A DNA stretch of 60,000 nt from Branchiostoma floridae. Taxonomy: Eukaryota; Chordata; Leptocardii; Amphioxiformes; Branchiostomatidae. The translations under genes and the position numbers were made by a program. Positions 48,683 to 60,000 of the stretch are shown one piece after another. Location of the stretch: assembly GCF_000003815.2 (NCBI RefSeq), contig NC_049979.1, positions 12,316,766-12,376,765 of the forward strand, written 5' to 3'. Positions within the stretch are counted from its first letter, which is position 1, and each line of letters starts with the position of its first letter. Below the pieces are notes generated by a model. That model was given only the letters and a program-made list of their open reading frames with translations. It had not been told where the DNA came from and searched no databases.

Positions 48683-49976
48683 GTCGCGACGTCAGCTTGT
48701 TTTGAATCTCGACTGCCCTCCTTTGGTTGCTGAGAAACAGGATACTTATAAACTGTCAGATGAGTCTGTCGACCATTTGAAACAGGGGTTAGCACACCTT
48801 GGATGGAGCCCATCGACTCCTCTAAGAACCCCCCCCCCTTTGGCTACTTTACTTTTTGCCCGCAACCATCAAAGGCGAGACAAGAGAAGACAATTTTTCT
48901 TTGCTTGCACGACGTTGTTACGTCCTTTCTGTACAAAAGTGGTTAGCCGAGACAGTGCCTTAAGACTTACAAAGGCAAGAATGAGCCACCCGATTTGCTC
49001 GAGAAAATACAAACGAGCGTTCCCCATCATAATTGAACATTCCCCATCCTTGAGGTGAAAAGTCCCTTTTCTTCATGATCTTCAGACCTTTTGAGTTAAA
49101 CGTTTGACCCTTTGGAGCTACTGCGGTACTTACGGACCACCTCTGTTCGAACTACATCGTCGCCTGAAGTCGGCAGTTACAATACACATTCAGCGCTATC
49201 TAAACGTATAAACATTTATTTCAGTTGTTCCCTTCAAGTCGGCAATTCACGCTTTGAAGTTTCCAAGTTGTGAAGGGGACAGTAGCCCTTGGCTCTAATT
49301 GTCACCAGTGGGTTCATTAGGCGGTTCGGGTGATCTCTTATTAAACACACAACCCTAAATCATGCTACCTGATGTCGGAGTGGTGACGGATGGAGTGGTG
49401 GTTTGTTGAAACTGTAATTAAGAGAAGAAGTGATTAGGTAATCTTTTAATTGACTCTTCAATCACCGCGTATTTTTTAAAACCTCAAGTGGACAAGACGC
49501 AGATGCCAATTTACATCAAGCTACCGTTTTGTTGTATTGTTTTGCATTCAAAACAAGTTACAGTGTATAATGTGCGAGGGTCCGGCCTATAGTTTCGGTG
49601 TTTGATACGTGTTTTAAAGCAGTGCAGCATTTAATAAGTCGTTCTAGCAGGGCGTCTCCTTTTTTTTCTCAGTTCTAAGTTCAGTCTAGCTCTATACTGT
49701 ACGGAAATTGCATAGCGCATTTTGCAGTCACAACGATGCTTATAAATGTATGTCACCATGCGCTTGTACTTTTCCATGCTCGTGCTTTATAAAATATTGC
49801 AAATAATTCAGCTTTTAGCTGCAATGTACCAAGTGTCAATAAACCTCACATTCATGCCCTATGTGCAATGCCAGCAGAAAAAGGAGGAGGCAAAGAGTTT
49901 AAGATGTGTTCTACAACTTCTGCTACACGGACGTACATGTACTAAACACGCGTACACTCTGACTGAGCCGGAACCG

Positions 49977-49996
49977 TACATCTGCTTGGAGATTCT
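49977..49996 (-). repeat. Single foldback-element end, inverted
   Basis: GTACATCTGCTTGGAGATTC, preceded by GGAACC. Confidence 0.55.
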
Positions 49997-50681
49997 CAAC
50001 TGTCTTCCTGTCAGCGGTTCCGTGATCTCATGTACGTAATGTCACGACGGACCTTGCTAGCAATGGACGTAAAAAAAGGAACTTATATAAATACATGCAG
50101 TTCCAAGAATTGAGAAGGATATACGGTTAAAGAAATTTACTTGAAAGGTGCCTGATCGGTTTAGCTTCACGCGAAGATGACCTGGACGTATGGGAATGCT
50201 GATTGGAGAACAAGTTCTGAGAAACGCGGTTATTTCTGAAGCGAGGCAGTTGGCTCACGTCTTCATGGTTATTACACCTGAATGTTTTTGGCAAAAACAC
50301 AGCATGTTAAGTCGCAACGTGGTTGATCAAAAGACACCGAGATTTCAATATCCTAATTAAGGTTTAAGTGATTAAACAGTGTTATCATCAAAGCTATTAC
50401 AGAAATCAAGATACATAAGAACCATGTGTACAGTTTCAACTGTCACGTGAAATGTGCGTATTTAGCAACTTGCAATGAGACCAGTTTCAATTCCATAACT
50501 ATATAGATAGAAAACATTGTAGCACACAGACAAAACGTCACGATGCGTACTCAATTCAACTCGCAGCTACCCAAGATTTCTCTGCGCAGTGGATAGCCTG
50601 CGCGCCATCCCTCGAGTACGTTTGTGCCCGGGCTCCTTTACTGTCTTCGTTACATGTACATGCATTGCAGGGAATAGCGGC

Positions 50682-50825
50682 TAGTGTCCTAGCAGATATT
50701 AGGAAGGAAAGTCGCTACTTTTTTTCTCGCAGTCCGTTTCTGTTACAAACTGTCTGTTCATAACAGAAATTGGGAACTACAGGAAAGTTGAACGACATTT
50801 GCCTCTAAAATCTGCTTGGACATCA
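50682..50825. mobile_element. Diverged foldback (MULE-like) MITE
   Basis: Left end TAGTGTCCTAGCAGATATTA, right end AAATCTGCTTGGACATCA. Weak pairing inside (TTTCTGTTA with TAACAGAAA). Flanks no longer match. Confidence 0.55.
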
Positions 50826-51218
50826 TCCGAGATTCCCTCTTACAAATTAATAAGGACGGAAGCAGTTGGGCATGCGTCATGGATCTATAAGGGCTTAGTG
50901 TGGTTAAAGCTGGCCACCACTGAAACAGTACACCTTAATGAGGGTCTTAGCGGATAACTGCTGTATCAACTATTTGAGATAAGCTCATTAAATCTATTAC
51001 AGGAGCTTACACGATCAGATATGGGGAGGATGTGGTGTGCCAGGTCCCCATCTCCTGTCCAATGGGCAGTTTGTTTGTTTGAACGAGAAGCTCAAATCGG
51101 CCTGCAGGCCGCTGTTCACTATTGGGGTCATGAGGGAAGAGGTAAGGGTAAACCGTAAAGCAAAATACATAGGAGATACAGTTCGCAACAGGTATATAAA
51201 CCTGCACTGGTCAAGTGC

Positions 51219-51372
51219 TTATCTCCAAGCAGATGTAAGGTATGGCTCAGTCTCTTTAAGGCATTTTTTCACATTCAGTACGTCTTTCTTATATTACAAC
51301 TTCTACAGGAGTCGAATAGTTCAAAGGTGCACTACAAGAAATGTATGTGTGAAACCTTACACTTGGAGACTA
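51219..51372. mobile_element. Foldback (MULE-like) MITE, 154 bp
   Basis: Left end TTATCTCCAAGCAGATGTAA then GGT; right end ACCTTACACTTGGAGACTA. About 18 bp of end pairing. No target duplication visible. Confidence 0.65.
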
Positions 51373-51908
51373 GCAGCTTTGTGATGGAGGTGGCTGTGTT
51401 TTCAGGTACAAGTATTTGTATGAAAGGTCTGACTCAAAAGTAGTTTTGGGGAAGATGGTAATGACATTTGGCGTATGGCCAGGTCTTGGCAAAATCGTCA
51501 AGCTTATGTGTTATCATCATCATTACTATCATCATTCACTGATATGTTTAAGATTGTTAATTGGACTAAATGCATTTGAAATGCTACCCAGGGATGAGTC
51601 GGATGACCATTGTAAAGTTATTCATGTCTCCATGTTTTTCAGGCATGTATAGGCAGTGTCGAAGGGATCTTGCATTCAAACTCGACACATAGGGCAATGC
51701 TTTTTCCCTCCCCTTCACAGCTATTCAAACTTGTTGTAAAAGTGGACACTGTGATTGACTTGGTAGATGTGGGCTTCAGCTAAGAATTCTATGCATGACT
51801 TTGAGGCATCTTCTACATGTTTCAAGTGGTCCACCTTTTCCTTTTTTTTCCCTCTCCAATAAAAGACAGATGCCTAAAAATTGGGACAAGTGCAAAACAC
51901 TGAGCCGA

Positions 51909-51925
51909 AACCTGCTTGGAGACCA
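51909..51925 (-). repeat. Single foldback-element end, inverted
   Basis: AACCTGCTTGGAGACCA. Confidence 0.5.
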
Positions 51926-51998
51926 GGTAGGTGTTGCCAGCTCCCCTGGTAAGTCAAGTCAGCGAAGCGGAGACCGATCTGTAATTTGCAGCATCCGA

Positions 51999-52169
51999 CA
52001 CCTGCAGCACCTGTGTCAACTTGCAGGTGATGACAGAAGTGGATCCCAGCTCACTGCCTCGATCTCTCCATCTTCCCAGATCAGCACAGGTGTGAAATAG
52101 CCTGGCAGGTGGGCCATGCACCTGTTGGGTCACAAGAACCCCCAGGTGTGTGCATGTAGCACTCACCTG
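51999..52169. promoter_or_regulatory. Cluster of eight CAGGTG/CACCTG E-boxes
   Basis: E-boxes at 51999, 52008, 52024, 52087, 52106, 52119, 52143 and 52164 within 171 bp. CAGGTG is the core bound by Snail/Slug, ZEB and E-protein factors. It lies in the intergenic region, 2.6 kb past the end of MCM5 coding sequence and 14 kb upstream of CRIM1. It may instead be a diverged CACCTGCA-rich repeat. Confidence 0.35.
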
Positions 52170-54803
52170 GCTGCCCTTTTGCCCAGGTATTAATCAACTG
52201 TTACAAAAGACCCTGCTAACATTGGTTGTTTTTTCACCGCGATTGTTGGAGCCTGCCCATCAATATTGTGGGCAGTGTGTCCCCAAACATGTCATTAACC
52301 CCTCCAGGATAACAAGAGCGACCCCTCCGGCATGGGGCCGACAAAGGTGCGAAAAGGAAGAGGTCTGCATCAACAATAGGTCTTGGTACGGTAAACATCA
52401 TCCTATACGGAGTAAATAGGGAGGTCATTTGGATAAACTGCAGTGATCTTTGAGCAAACAGGAGGGGGGCGCCGGCCACAAAGGTGCTTTTCTTCCGTTT
52501 CAGCTTGATTAGTCAGGCTTCTTTGTTCTGAATGTGACAGCGACAAGCCGTAATGGTTAACTCTCGGGACGAGGAAAGTTCAGCCCATGCGGCTGGCTCA
52601 CCTTGACTCCTGTTGCAACCGGGACGAACAAACACTTCACAAAAGTGCCTCGACAAACAGTTCTTAAATTTACATGTATTTTCAGAACTTTTAACAGGTG
52701 AGACGCAGGTTACACAACTTAAAGGAAGCTACAACAGAAGAAAACTCATTGTTACACCTGTCGGTTGTTCAGCCTCCCAATCACAGCCTAAGTTGTTTAT
52801 TGTGTTTGCAAGTGTTTATTGTGTTTGTAAACAATGCAGATGGTTCCCTCATTTTACTGCTTATCTGTGGCAGACCACAGGCTAAATATGCCATTAGTTC
52901 TACAAACAAGCGAGAGTAACCTCAAAGCTGGCTTGCTTCTTTCTTTCAGATCACAACTTGTGATAGAAACAGGTGCGTTTCACAGAATTCAAGGAACTGC
53001 GTTGTGTTTCCAAGTCCCATAGTGACTAAGACAAAGGGGGTAACTATAATTGAAGCATCATGGACCAAGTATTGAGGATGGGGTCTTTAATGCGTTTGTG
53101 TTCAGGTGACCGACTTGCCCAGGGTTAGTAGAGCATTAGCACTCTCAAGTGCCGGTACAGTGTTTACCGAGGTAAAGCCTGCTAACAAGGAGGGGCTTGT
53201 GTGCGCGTGAAACAAGAACGGGTGCATTACGTAGGCGGGGATTATGGGCGAAGATGGGAACCCCAGCTGACGCCATCGCAACTCCTCCTGACGGTCACAT
53301 CAAGGGATGCGTTACCCATATTCAGTGTCATGTCATGCTGCCCTCTTCAGACAACAGTACACTACTATCACACAGAAATAAACAACAGAGCCAGTTATAC
53401 AATGCACAGTACATCTTTTAATCATTATCATAATATTACACAAAAAACAGCAAAGCCGACAGGTTAGATTCGACAGGTGAGTCGTAGGGTAGTTATAGTA
53501 CTACTATGTGCCTCTGTCGGCACACAATAGACACGATGTCACAGTGTTCAGGTAATAAAGGCGCAACCCGACCCCCGACATGTCACCGAAATTAAAGCCT
53601 TCTCCCCTTCCACGCAAACAACACTAGCTTTGTGTGCTCATCGATTTATCAAGTGAGCAGAGCCTGCCGCAGATCGGAAAAGAAAGCAAGTCATTCAGGA
53701 AGCTAATAGATCAACAAGCATAATAGCACTCTTAATGTGAGGATGTGTTTCCAGAGGGAGGATTACGGCGTCCACAAGTAGCTGCTTAAATAATGCTCCT
53801 CTGTACCTCTGTTTTCTCAACACACAGAAACACTGCTATCTCCCCTCCCAACTGTGTAGCATGACTGACACATAAAAAGGTGGCCAATATGCACAGTCGT
53901 GACCGGGAAAACAGAGACCCTTTCTCCGCCTGTCAACGTTATATACATCTTTATAACTCGAATCAAAGGTAACCTATGTATAAAATGTTCTCCTAAACTT
54001 ATCTAAGGATAATAGATCACAAATTCTGACACAATTCTCTTTCACGCTTAATAGCTTCATTGTAGAAAAAGTTCGCCTCCCTAGAAATTTGATAGAGAAA
54101 GGAGAACAAAAGCAAGCAGCACGCTAGGCCGGAGCAACAGTCTGTGAAGCGAGGGACCTCTTTCTTGGAATAGGGAACATCAAGGGAATGCTCTCAGCTG
54201 GGCTCCCCTGCAGGGGACCTGGATTTGCATGTATAGTGAGTCTGCAGGGGAGCAAAGCTGTCAGAGAACATCGTCTTAGATAAAGACGAGAGCCGCCGAT
54301 TTCTTTGATGGCGACCCCGTCCGATGTTTACAGTCAACAAATCAGAATTGTCCTCCATCTGACGGTCATCGCTCTGCGTTATTCGAGGGCACGCGGCGGC
54401 TGATATAAAAGACTGGAGTGTCACGGGTACTGCCGCACATGGCTTTACAGGACTGTTGCTTCGGCACAGACATGCCCTTGGATCTGCTCGGCCTTCGCGG
54501 TGTGTGCCACTACCGTTCAGATGGGAATGGGACGCATGGACTGGAGCTTTGGAACTATCACTTTGTCGGTGTTGGAACTGTACAAACAAACAGGGAGGCG
54601 ATGGCTGGTTGCTTGTGCTGTGGTGTCGTGGCTCTGAGGAATGCCCAAAGTAGCTATATCTTCCCGGCTCCAGACCACATGGGGTCTGTGTATCTATCCA
54701 ACTGTACGAGACTCTGATAGATGTGATAGGATTTCACAATATTCTACTGGCTGACTGGAGATGGGGGGTTGGATTTGGGTGCTTGCGATGTTGAGATTGG
54801 CAG

Positions 54804-54905
54804 TTACTTGATCCTATAGAGCATCTTCCTCTGCATCCGGTACTGAATCTCTCCACGACGAATCATCAGAGACAGCACCTTGTGCACAGCACGCTCTGCG
54901 TATTT
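54804..54905 (-). CDS. MCM5: MCM5, last coding exon (partial gene)
   Basis: C-terminal end of MCM5, a subunit of the MCM2-7 replicative DNA helicase. Thirty-three codons plus TAA: it starts [20 protein letters not shown] and ends [13 protein letters not shown]. Human MCM5 ends with the very similar [32 protein letters not shown], part of the C-terminal winged-helix domain. The acceptor is strong (long T/C run, then ctgtacag) and the exon starts in phase 0. The rest of the gene must lie at higher coordinates. I found no other MCM5 exon before 60000. Confidence 0.9.
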   Translation of the reverse strand, partial: KYAERAVHKVLSLMIRRGEIQYRMQRKMLYRIK

Positions 54906-55188
54906 CTGTACAGGGAGGGAAAAAAAAAGGATTTTACATATGATCAATACATGGATCAGTTTCCAGCTGAGAGTCACATCGAGCAGGTTTATGTTTGAGG
55001 GTGAAATGTAGTCTATACCAGACTGCATAGGTCAATGATAAAGTAGTTTCTAATTGGCAAAATCAGAAGGATAACATGCCAGAGGAGTTAGCCAGCCTCG
55101 GAGTACAGTTTGCGACGTCAGTCAGGAGTTTGTCAGTAGAAGCCTTTTATTACAAACTGTATATAAAAGTAAATCCATCGATCATTCT

Positions 55189-55339
55189 TAGCCTCTACCA
55201 GGCTCCACAGGTTGCTCGAAAATAGTAGAAATTGGCCAAATAGACAGATAACATGACAGAGGAGTTAGAGGTCACAAACTGTACTCCTCGGACAATTTCT
55301 ACTATTTTTCCAGTGACCTGTGGAGCCTGGTAGAGGCTA
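55189..55339. mobile_element. MITE with CTCTACCAGGC ends
   Basis: Left arm TAGCCTCTACCAGGCTCCAC then AGGTTGCTCGAAAATAGTAG; the right arm is the inverse with few changes, giving about 45 paired bases. Outside both arms the likeness continues for a few bases (ATCATT / AATGAT). Single ends of the same type occur near 40.97 and 55.46 kb. Confidence 0.8.
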
Positions 55340-55762
55340 AATGATTCCAACAAAGGAACTAGCTAGGTCAACAAAGGAACTAGCTAGGTAGCTAGGTGCT
55401 AAAGACTGCATGCTGTTCTCCAAGGCTATTCTGGCATGTTATCTGTCTCTTCAGCCAAAGTCTGGTAGAGGCTAGGTTAAACGATGCTACCACAGCATTC
55501 TCTCTGGTGAACTGTAACAGTTACTGTGAAAGTGAGAGTGTGGTATGTCAGCTATGTATCCTCGGCATTTCTGGCTGGTGTTGTCTCAACACGCGGACAC
55601 TTCCAGAGTGATGGCAAAGCACTGCTTACAGGAAGTGATCCCTTTTGGCATCAGCTCTAGCTGATCGCTGGGCAACAAGGGGAAACAAAACGTCCACACT
55701 GGAGCGGGCATTACAGGCTCTTGTACTGTCCCACAACTATCGACAGTCTGGCAGTCTCTGCT

Positions 55763-56025
55763 GGTTGGACAAGTCTTCTTAAATTCACTTGTCCTAGGCA
55801 AAGTACATAAATCTACTTGCCCAAACCAATTTTTCACTTGCCCAAAATTCGAATGTCACCATTATATGCATTTTCAGTTCCAGTAATGGAATTCTTATTA
55901 CAAGTATATCAAAATCTCACTCAAAATCTTACTTGCCCAATTGGACAAGTGGGGCAGGATATGCACTTGCCCTATCAGCACTTTCACTAGCCCTGGACAA
56001 AAAGGGCTAGTGGACTTGTCCAACC
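55763..56025. mobile_element. Inverted-repeat element with CACTTGCCC repeats
   Basis: Ends GGTTGGACAAGT and ACTTGTCCAACC bound 263 bp. Inside, ACTTGCCC recurs several times and AGCCCTGGACAAAAAGGGCT forms a small palindrome. A diverged 37-bp direct repeat ending/starting GACAGTCTGGCAGTCT lies on either side. Confidence 0.7.
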
Positions 56026-59000
56026 CTGACTGTCTCACGACTTTTGACAGTCTGGCAGTCTGCAAACTTCTCATCCTGCACTGTTCTTTCCCTCATTTCC
56101 AGCATGAGAAAAAAGGCTATCCTTCGTACTTAGCTCCAAATCCTCCACACAAAGACTCGAATGCTCAAATATACAGCTACCCTAAACCCTACTTCTTCTC
56201 CTTTTATGAACAAAGCCCTCTAACTTTTGATGTCTTCTTAGCTTGAAACCTGAAAATGTTGGCACGGACTAAAAAAATCTTCCCTCGAAAATCTCCATAA
56301 ACAAAACAGAACGTGTTGGCGCCAGAGGTAAGACCTGTACAGTGCATGTCGCCCCCACTTGACACAATGGAGGTGCCACTATGGGTGGGATGCTGCAGCA
56401 TATTTACAGCTTACGTGCCTGGTCTGACGCCGCCCCTGGTTACACAAGGTAGCTGTCAAGTTCACCTGTCCATTAGCAGACATGGGGACTTTTACGTAGA
56501 GCATAATTTGCCATTTCCGGTCCAGATCATTTGTAGTTGGACAGCTCACTTTAATGTAACATTCAACTGGTGTTTAAATTTAGCATGAAGCAAAGCCAAC
56601 CTACTGCTGTTGCCTTACACTTACTGAATTTAGAGTGTTGATGCACACCTCCCCCATGTTGGAGGTTCTGCATGGGGTCCCAACAATGCTTTATACTGAG
56701 TTTGGAAGAATGTCCTAAATACTACGCCAAATTTGGTTGCCTCCATATATATCATGAGAATAAGATGGCTTTTAATAGACAATATAGCACCTGTCTATAC
56801 TCGTAGTCAAATTAACAATTCTGTTTGACCTTGAGCCATTATGCAAAGGAAAGGAAAGCTACTTGGAATCTCCAAAGTTTTTAAAAATTCTTTTGATAGG
56901 GTCAAACCTCTATCTTACTCTCTCCCCCATTGAACCAAGCATTATAGAGACCACTTGGCTACTGAGACCATTTTCTTCAAGTCTCTCAAGTGGTCACTAT
57001 AGACAGGTTTGACTGTTTAATTTCCACATTCAAAGCTTACCTACGTGCACATCATTCACTTGCCAAAAGTTATACAATGTCTCTGTCAAGTTCACCTGGC
57101 AGGACATACCACCAACGCACAATAAAAGTCTACTCATATTACAAGGATAAATAGTGACAGTTTGTCTCAATCAACTTAAACTCAATGCTCTCTTGTAAAT
57201 TCTTCAATTAGTACCATGATACTTAATTATGGAAGTTAGAAGACCGTTAAATGTGTCGCATGTTCTAGCTTACAACGTTAAACAAATTGTGCTATATGAG
57301 TGTTTATCCGATTATAAATTTCAAAAAGCAACATTATAAATTGATGGCTCACTGTTGCAAAACAGTTGAGAAGTATTATACTTTTAAGGAATGCTGCTAG
57401 TGTATTCTATGATGCTTATTTCCCTTCCCGCTGATCAGATGTTCCAAGTTCAACTCTTCCCTGATTACAGAATGACGTAAATGGCTGATTGTTGCTGCTT
57501 AGAAAAGCTATATATAGAAAAACCTGTTCTCAGTGGTACCTTATCGTCTATGCAACTGTAATTGCTAACAGCCACAAGTGCAAAAACAGTCCCACGCATC
57601 ATGATTCTGTCTTCACAAGAGGAGCTGTTTTCAGTTCTTTATCAATAAATCTGACGCAAAACGTGACTACCAGAGGAAAGTGACCTGCAAAACAGGAAAT
57701 AGGCTCGTTTCCTGTAATATATTCCCCTGAACACAGGAACCCGGGAGAGAGGGCAGGTATCAAAACAGACCTCTCCTCTCCACTTTGATCTGTGCCAAGG
57801 AGACAAATTTGATTACTGCTACTTGGCCCAAGTTCAAGTACACAGGGGTGGAAAACAAGCTCAAGGGGAAAGATGAGAATACACACACTTGCTGTTCAGA
57901 AGTTTGGAGCAACTTCTGAGAAACTCTTAATCCAATGAGTGTGATTGCCACTAAATTGTCAACAGGAGACCCTGCAGCACCTGGTCAGTATAAAAAGAAC
58001 ATGACCCTGTCAGCAGTCAAGGGCATTCAGAGGGGGTTCAAGGCACCTTTGACACTTGTTTCCCCCCATTTTTTTCTGCCAGTGGTTTCAGCTACCTCAA
58101 ACGTGTGACAATTGACAATGTAAGGTTTTTCCTTCTTCCCCATATCAGGTGTGCTGGAAGGCCTATGGGAGGAGGAAGGTGGTGTAATGAAGGCCCTGCA
58201 GACTAAACATGTCCTCCCCCAGTCTTCACTTCCTCACATGGGGTTTCTCCTGTCTTCCTCATCTTTCCAGGGGGAGGGCAGGTATCTACCAGTGGGAAGG
58301 ATATCCCCTAATCTCCCATTCAAAGACAGGAACCTATGATTTCATGCCCCGTCCATCATCAGGAGTGAAGACAAGCATCGCTGCCACTTACAAGGCTGCA
58401 TGTTGCAGCCAGGGAATATTTCTGTCAGCAAGAGGGTGTTGATGTCTCCTTTCAAGAAAGAGGCAAATCTTTTGGGACATTTCAGGATATTTGTAAAGGA
58501 AACTGAGTTCTCACTCAACTCTTTTCCCATGAGCAACATCTTAAACACTGAAGTGAAACAACTCTGTGAAGGCATGAAGAGAAACTTTCACAGACTGTTG
58601 TTACTTTTCATTTTCTATCCCTGTCCTTCGTAGCCATAACTGTGGGAGCCGAACTGAACGAATCATAAGTACTTCCTTGGCTCATCCTTCTATACTTTAC
58701 CAACATTGCAGACTGTTTTGAATACAAATTGGATGGATACGGAAAATAAGACTTCACATCTTCTACTTCATTCTGTGCACGCTAAAAGGTACAAAGGAAA
58801 ATGAGCTGACTGCAGTTTGTGCTGAAACAGCAAAAAAAAAGAGACTTTGGCCCAAAGAAGGACAAGCTTGAACTGACTCCTTTACACCTCTTTTTCAAGG
58901 CAGTCTGGAAACAACATTTTCCCACCAGTTTGAGATGACTGGTTCCTCCTGTCTTGAACGTGCAACTGTAAAACTTTCAGATTTTACCCGGGTTTCCTGC

Positions 59001-59252
59001 CAGCTTTGAAGAATATATTGGTCCATATTTCACCACACCACAGGAAGCCTCATTCTGTGAAAACACAGCGTGGGTGTATGGGACTGAAGGGAGCACAAAG
59101 GACTGATGGAAGTAGGTCAGAGAAGTGCTGCACAATGGCGCCCTGGGAGGGACAAAGAAGCTCCAATGAAAGAGTCAGTCCTCCACAGGCTTCCCCCTGC
59201 TGCTGTTGCTACCGGCAACCCGAGGTCTTCCTCAAAAGGGCAACAGCTACTA

Positions 59253-59270
59253 GTAATCTCCAAGCGGAAG
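59253..59270 (+). repeat. Single foldback-element end, diverged
   Basis: GTAATCTCCAAGCGGAAGAA. Confidence 0.45.
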
Positions 59271-59729
59271 AAGGGTGGAAAATCTGTAAGTTTTCTAACC
59301 AGCCAGTTTTCTGGTGCCATATGCATGATGGATAAAATTTAGCAATGGGCAATCAGGTAAAATGTCATTGATTAATATTGCCAATGATGAAGAAAAAAAA
59401 AAAAACATATCAAATGCTGCTTCTGCCATAGCAGTACTGAAAGGTAGGATGAAAATGTACAATGCACAGAATATTATAGAAAATGTTCTGTCACATGACA
59501 AGAGAACTCAAGACCGAGATCTTCTCAGTTGAAAAAGAGACCGAGTGTATCTCGAAAGTAGCAAACTACTTGAAGTAGCAAATTTTGCTGTGTGAAATCG
59601 TTTAAATATTCTTCAAAATAACATAAAAAATTACTCTTGGAAGAAAAATCTGGAAAAAAAACCAACAACAAATGTTTGGAAAAAAACATGTCGCAAAGTC
59701 ACCAAGATATTCCTGGTTGTTTCAAAAAC

Positions 59730-59750
59730 ATTCTCCAAGCAGATGTGGGT
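59730..59750 (+). repeat. Single foldback-element end
   Basis: ATTCTCCAAGCAGATGTGGG; a partner, if any, lies beyond the window. Confidence 0.6.
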
Positions 59751-60000
59751 TGGTGATTTATGAATGTTTTTGAGGATTGTTATACATCCTTCTGGTGGTC
59801 CACACTCATCTCTCAGAGATTACTGAAAAATATTTTCACAGGAAATGGGTTCCCCTCAACACAGTAAATCATTGTTCTTGAACATGTATCTTGGGAACAA
59901 CAAGAGTTCCTGGGGGTCAAACCGGGTCAGAACATGTTGCACCTGCTTGAGTGAAAGGCAGAGGAAGTGTAGCCAGTTGCATACTTGACAGGGAACCATG

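Larger units (their letters stand above)
38004..54803. other. Intergenic region between CRIM1 and MCM5
   Basis: 16.8 kb with no recognisable exon on either strand. Content: foldback elements and single ends between 39.4 and 51.9 kb, one SINE, a CA microsatellite, homopolymer tracts (C at 38207-38221, G at 39807-39819), AAAC repeats (45396-45416) and an E-box cluster at 52.0-52.17 kb. Stretches 38.4-39.4, 41.2-42.5, 52.2-54.7 kb hold only short frames without known products. Confidence 0.7.
54906..60000 (-). other. Probable last intron of MCM5
   Basis: No further MCM5 exon recognised, so the intron seems to exceed 5 kb. It contains two inverted-repeat elements (55.19 and 55.76 kb), a local tandem repeat at 55.35-55.39 kb and two single foldback ends near 59.26 and 59.73 kb. 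A small exon without strong similarity could have been missed. Confidence 0.5.

Noticed and set aside
54418-54717. 99-codon plus-strand frame with several cysteines next to MCM5
   Set aside because: No known family, no splice or promoter support, and the opposite strand is open too.
55586-55680. Penultimate MCM5 exon (a KQCFAI stretch recalls KRRFAI of human MCM5)
   Set aside because: Only a few residues agree, the frame soon meets a stop (after EVSAC), and no fitting splice donor is in phase.
59890-59960. Donor-like CAAGCAG|gtgcaac on the minus strand as the end of an MCM5 exon
   Set aside because: The phase-0 reading (LSLKQ) matches MCM5 only at the last two residues.
1-60000. CRISPR array, bacterial operon or phage content
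   Set aside because: Spliced metazoan genes, AT-rich introns and MITEs throughout; the repeats seen are inverted-repeat elements or tandem repeats, not regularly spaced arrays.

Overview
The window looks like animal genomic DNA, most probably from an amphioxus (Branchiostoma). It carries a complete, intron-rich CRIM1 orthologue with the same domain order as the vertebrate protein and invertebrate-scale introns. It is also littered with an inverted-repeat element whose end (core CTCCAAGCAGATGT / CTCCAAGCAGAGGT) I associate with amphioxus DNA. The species cannot be decided by reading.

Region 1 to 38 kb is one gene on the minus strand. CRIM1 runs from an ATG at 37681 to a stop at 1352-1354. I could assemble 15 coding exons with GT/AG ends. 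They join into one open frame of 3,069 nt (1,022 residues, against about 1,036 in human). Domain order is: signal peptide, IGFBP-type module, a six-cysteine linker, two CR modules ending in CCD-x-EC, two VWC domains, four antistasin repeats, four VWC domains, a Thr/Pro-rich stem, one membrane segment and a 70-residue tail. Intron 2 is 17.9 kb; the others are 0.2 to 3.9 kb. A TATA-like and a CCAAT motif lie at about 37.93-38.00 kb.

Region 38 to 54.8 kb is intergenic. I found no exon in it. It is dominated by short foldback transposons, a tRNA-derived SINE, a long CA repeat and homopolymer tracts. A dense cluster of CAGGTG/CACCTG boxes lies at 52.0-52.17 kb.

Region 54.8 to 60 kb holds the last coding exon of MCM5 (replicative helicase subunit), also on the minus strand, at 54804-54905. 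The preceding intron seems to fill the rest of the window.

The most interesting non-genic signal is the foldback transposon family. Three members have readable near-perfect or perfect 9-bp flanking direct repeats and two more have weaker ones. That pattern fits a Mutator-like (MULE) non-autonomous family. Four further inverted-repeat families or elements are visible. In the gene itself, the points of note are the lack of the RGD found in human CRIM1, an altered IGFBP signature, and two tail motifs shared with human.
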